NCBI GenBank assembly: GCA_013695265.1
Contig: JACDAU010000214.1
Location: 1 to 6,076 of the forward strand
Direction: 5' to 3'
From: Chloroflexia bacterium
Lineage (GTDB): Bacteria > Chloroflexota > Chloroflexia > Thermobaculales > Thermobaculaceae
Length of the DNA: 6,076 bases
The notes under the pieces are model-generated. The model did no database searches, was not told the DNA's origin, and was given only the letters and a program-made list of their open reading frames with translations. Positions within the stretch are counted from its first letter, which is position 1. Each line of letters begins with the position of its first letter. A program made the position numbers and the translations under genes. Shown here in pieces: positions 5,247 to 6,076 of this stretch.

Positions 5247-5711
5247 GTGAATCCATCACCATCGAATCAGAACGCCACCAGCCAGAACGATGCCCCGCGC
5301 GCCTTCCAGGAGCTAGTGTGGGAGGTGGTGCGGACCATCCCACAGGGCCGGGTAATGACGTATGGACAGGTGGCTGCAGTGCTTGGCGCGCCGCGAGCGG
5401 CCCGAGCGGTGGGATTCGTGCTGTACCGCACGCCCGTCGAGGCGCGGGTTCCCTGTCAGCGGGTTGTGAACCGCTGGGGAGGGCTCGCGGCGGTGTACGG
5501 CTTCGGCGGTGCGGCCCAGCACCGGGCGGATCTCATCGCCGATGGCGTCGTGGTGAGAGAGGGGTACACCGTGGACCTCGCGCGATACCTGTGGACGCCA
5601 AACCCCGACCGGGCGGCGGCGTGGGAAACGGAGAACCTGCGGCGAATACACGAAGCAGGTTGGCGGGCGGACATTGAATGCCCTACGACAGCGGGTCCTC
5701 ACGGGGGATGA
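5247..5711 (+). CDS. MGMT/alkyltransferase-like family protein
   Basis: This 154-residue protein has the DNA-binding, alkyl-guanine-recognising domain of the O6-methylguanine methyltransferase family. Seen in order: FQELVWEVVRTIPQGRVMTYGQVAAVLG (residues 20-47, with Tyr39 of the helix-turn-helix), ARAVGFVL with Arg53 as the nucleotide-flipping arginine, and VPCQRVVN (68-75) with Cys70 where the alkyl-accepting Cys lies. The C-terminal VDLARYLW is the ending usual in ATL (alkyltransferase-like) proteins. ATL proteins normally have Trp at position 70, and true methyltransferases have PCHRV. Here Cys is kept but the His is Gln71, and the later His-Glu-Gly region reads Ala-Asp-Gly (98-100), so the Cys-His-Glu relay is altered. 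It may repair DNA directly, or bind lesions and flag them for excision repair. GTG 5247 follows AAGGAG at 5234-5239, seven bases away. The first 18 residues are low-complexity. Its 3' end overlaps the convergent recombinase gene. Confidence 0.88.
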   Translation: MNPSPSNQNATSQNDAPRAFQELVWEVVRTIPQGRVMTYGQVAAVLGAPRAARAVGFVLYRTPVEARVPCQRVVNRWGGLAAVYGFGGAAQHRADLIADGVVVREGYTVDLARYLWTPNPDRAAAWETENLRRIHEAGWRADIECPTTAGPHGG

Positions 5712-6076
5712 TGATATACTCTGGCGGACGCCAGTCCTCCAGGGTTGCGCCTGCCTCGGGCGCGGCCAGGAGATTGCCGGTCACAGGGTCGTATCGGTAG
5801 CCGTTCGGGATCTTGGCGACGTACAGCGGCACGCCCCGCTTGCCCAACTCCTGGAGCAGAATGTGGCGCTGCCGGGTCTCGGGCCGGGCGAGGCGGTCCA
5901 GGGTGTACACGATCACCGCGTTGACCTCCCGACGGGCGATGAGGCCGAGCAGTGCGGTCAGGCCGGGCCGGGCGAGCGTGCTTGCGGGGCTGGTATCCGT
6001 AAACGTCGTGTCCTCCCCGATAGTGTAGCCTAGCTCCGCAGCAAGCCCACGGCACGCGGCGAGCTGTTCCTCCGCG
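5683..6076 (-). CDS. Small serine recombinase (resolvase-type catalytic domain), 5' end off the window
   Basis: The frame is open from the right edge (6075) to TAG at 5683 and gives the last 130 residues. The matching resolvase parts are EEQLAACRGLAAELGYTI, the FTDTSPAST loop, ARPGLTALLGLIARREVNAV with Arg36, and VIVYTLDRLARPETRQ with Asp60, Arg61 and Arg64. These match the conserved arginines and aspartate that activate the catalytic Ser in resolvase/invertase recombinases. That Ser would lie about 20 residues before the visible start. After the catalytic fold (ending near GVPLYVAKIP) there is only a 40-residue tail, GYRYDPVTGNLLAAPEAG then WRPPEYIIIPREDP. No resolvase helix-turn-helix and no long recombinase or zinc-ribbon domain is present. 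The protein may act with a partner, be a reduced domesticated form, or be a remnant. It overlaps the end of the MGMT-family gene by 29 bases, tail to tail. Confidence 0.8.
   Translation of the reverse strand, partial: AEEQLAACRGLAAELGYTIGEDTTFTDTSPASTLARPGLTALLGLIARREVNAVIVYTLDRLARPETRQRHILLQELGKRGVPLYVAKIPNGYRYDPVTGNLLAAPEAGATLEDWRPPEYIIIPREDPLS

Noticed and set aside
1..6076. CRISPR array, insertion sequence or phage module
   Set aside because: No regularly spaced direct repeats, no transposase with terminal repeats and no phage structural genes were seen; the repeats found are hairpins with irregular spacing.

Overview
The window is high-GC bacterial DNA. Its genes are short, well separated and on both strands, and GTG starts are common. 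The protein set (an ECF sigma factor with an RskA-type anti-sigma factor, a monohaem cytochrome c lipoprotein, an MGMT-family protein, MFS and DMT carriers) would fit Chloroflexota or a similar deep-branching high-GC lineage. That placement is an inference from protein style and repeat content; no phylogenetic marker is present.

Layout. 1-702 (minus): N-terminal 234 residues of an MFS permease that runs off the left edge. 703-941: non-coding. 942-1880 (minus): complete EamA/DMT-family transporter, read from a GTG start with an extended -10 promoter just upstream. 1881-2305: divergent control region holding an inverted pair of GTAG-footed hairpin repeats, a candidate sigma-operon promoter and a leader inverted repeat. 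2306-3792 (plus): translationally coupled two-gene operon for an ECF sigma factor and its membrane-bound zinc-finger anti-sigma factor. 3793-4124: intergenic, with a hairpin and a good extended -10. 4125-4343 (plus): a 72-residue acidic, probably disordered protein of unknown function with an excellent ribosome binding site. 4344-4729: non-coding, with two further hairpin repeats and a promoter. 4730-5113 (plus): cytochrome c lipoprotein whose frame has no ATG, GTG or TTG start; the best-placed initiator is ATA. 5114-5246: intergenic, with another hairpin repeat. 5247-5711 (plus): MGMT/ATL-family protein with a Cys but an altered PCQRV active-site motif. 5683-6076 (minus): C-terminal part of a small serine-recombinase-like protein, overlapping the MGMT gene tail to tail.

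How the parts relate. The only clear functional unit is the sigma/anti-sigma pair, a transmembrane switch that holds an alternative sigma factor until a signal destroys or inactivates the anti-sigma factor. The other genes look like independent single-gene units. The most notable non-genic feature is a set of dispersed hairpin repeats in nearly every intergenic gap on the right two thirds. They begin with GTAG (one copy GCAG), and two copies differ by paired, compensatory stem changes. They resemble REP elements of the kind mobilised by RAYT transposases. I see no self-contained novel defence or metabolic system. The items most worth a second look are the repeats, the ATA-start cytochrome, the altered MGMT active site and the small recombinase.
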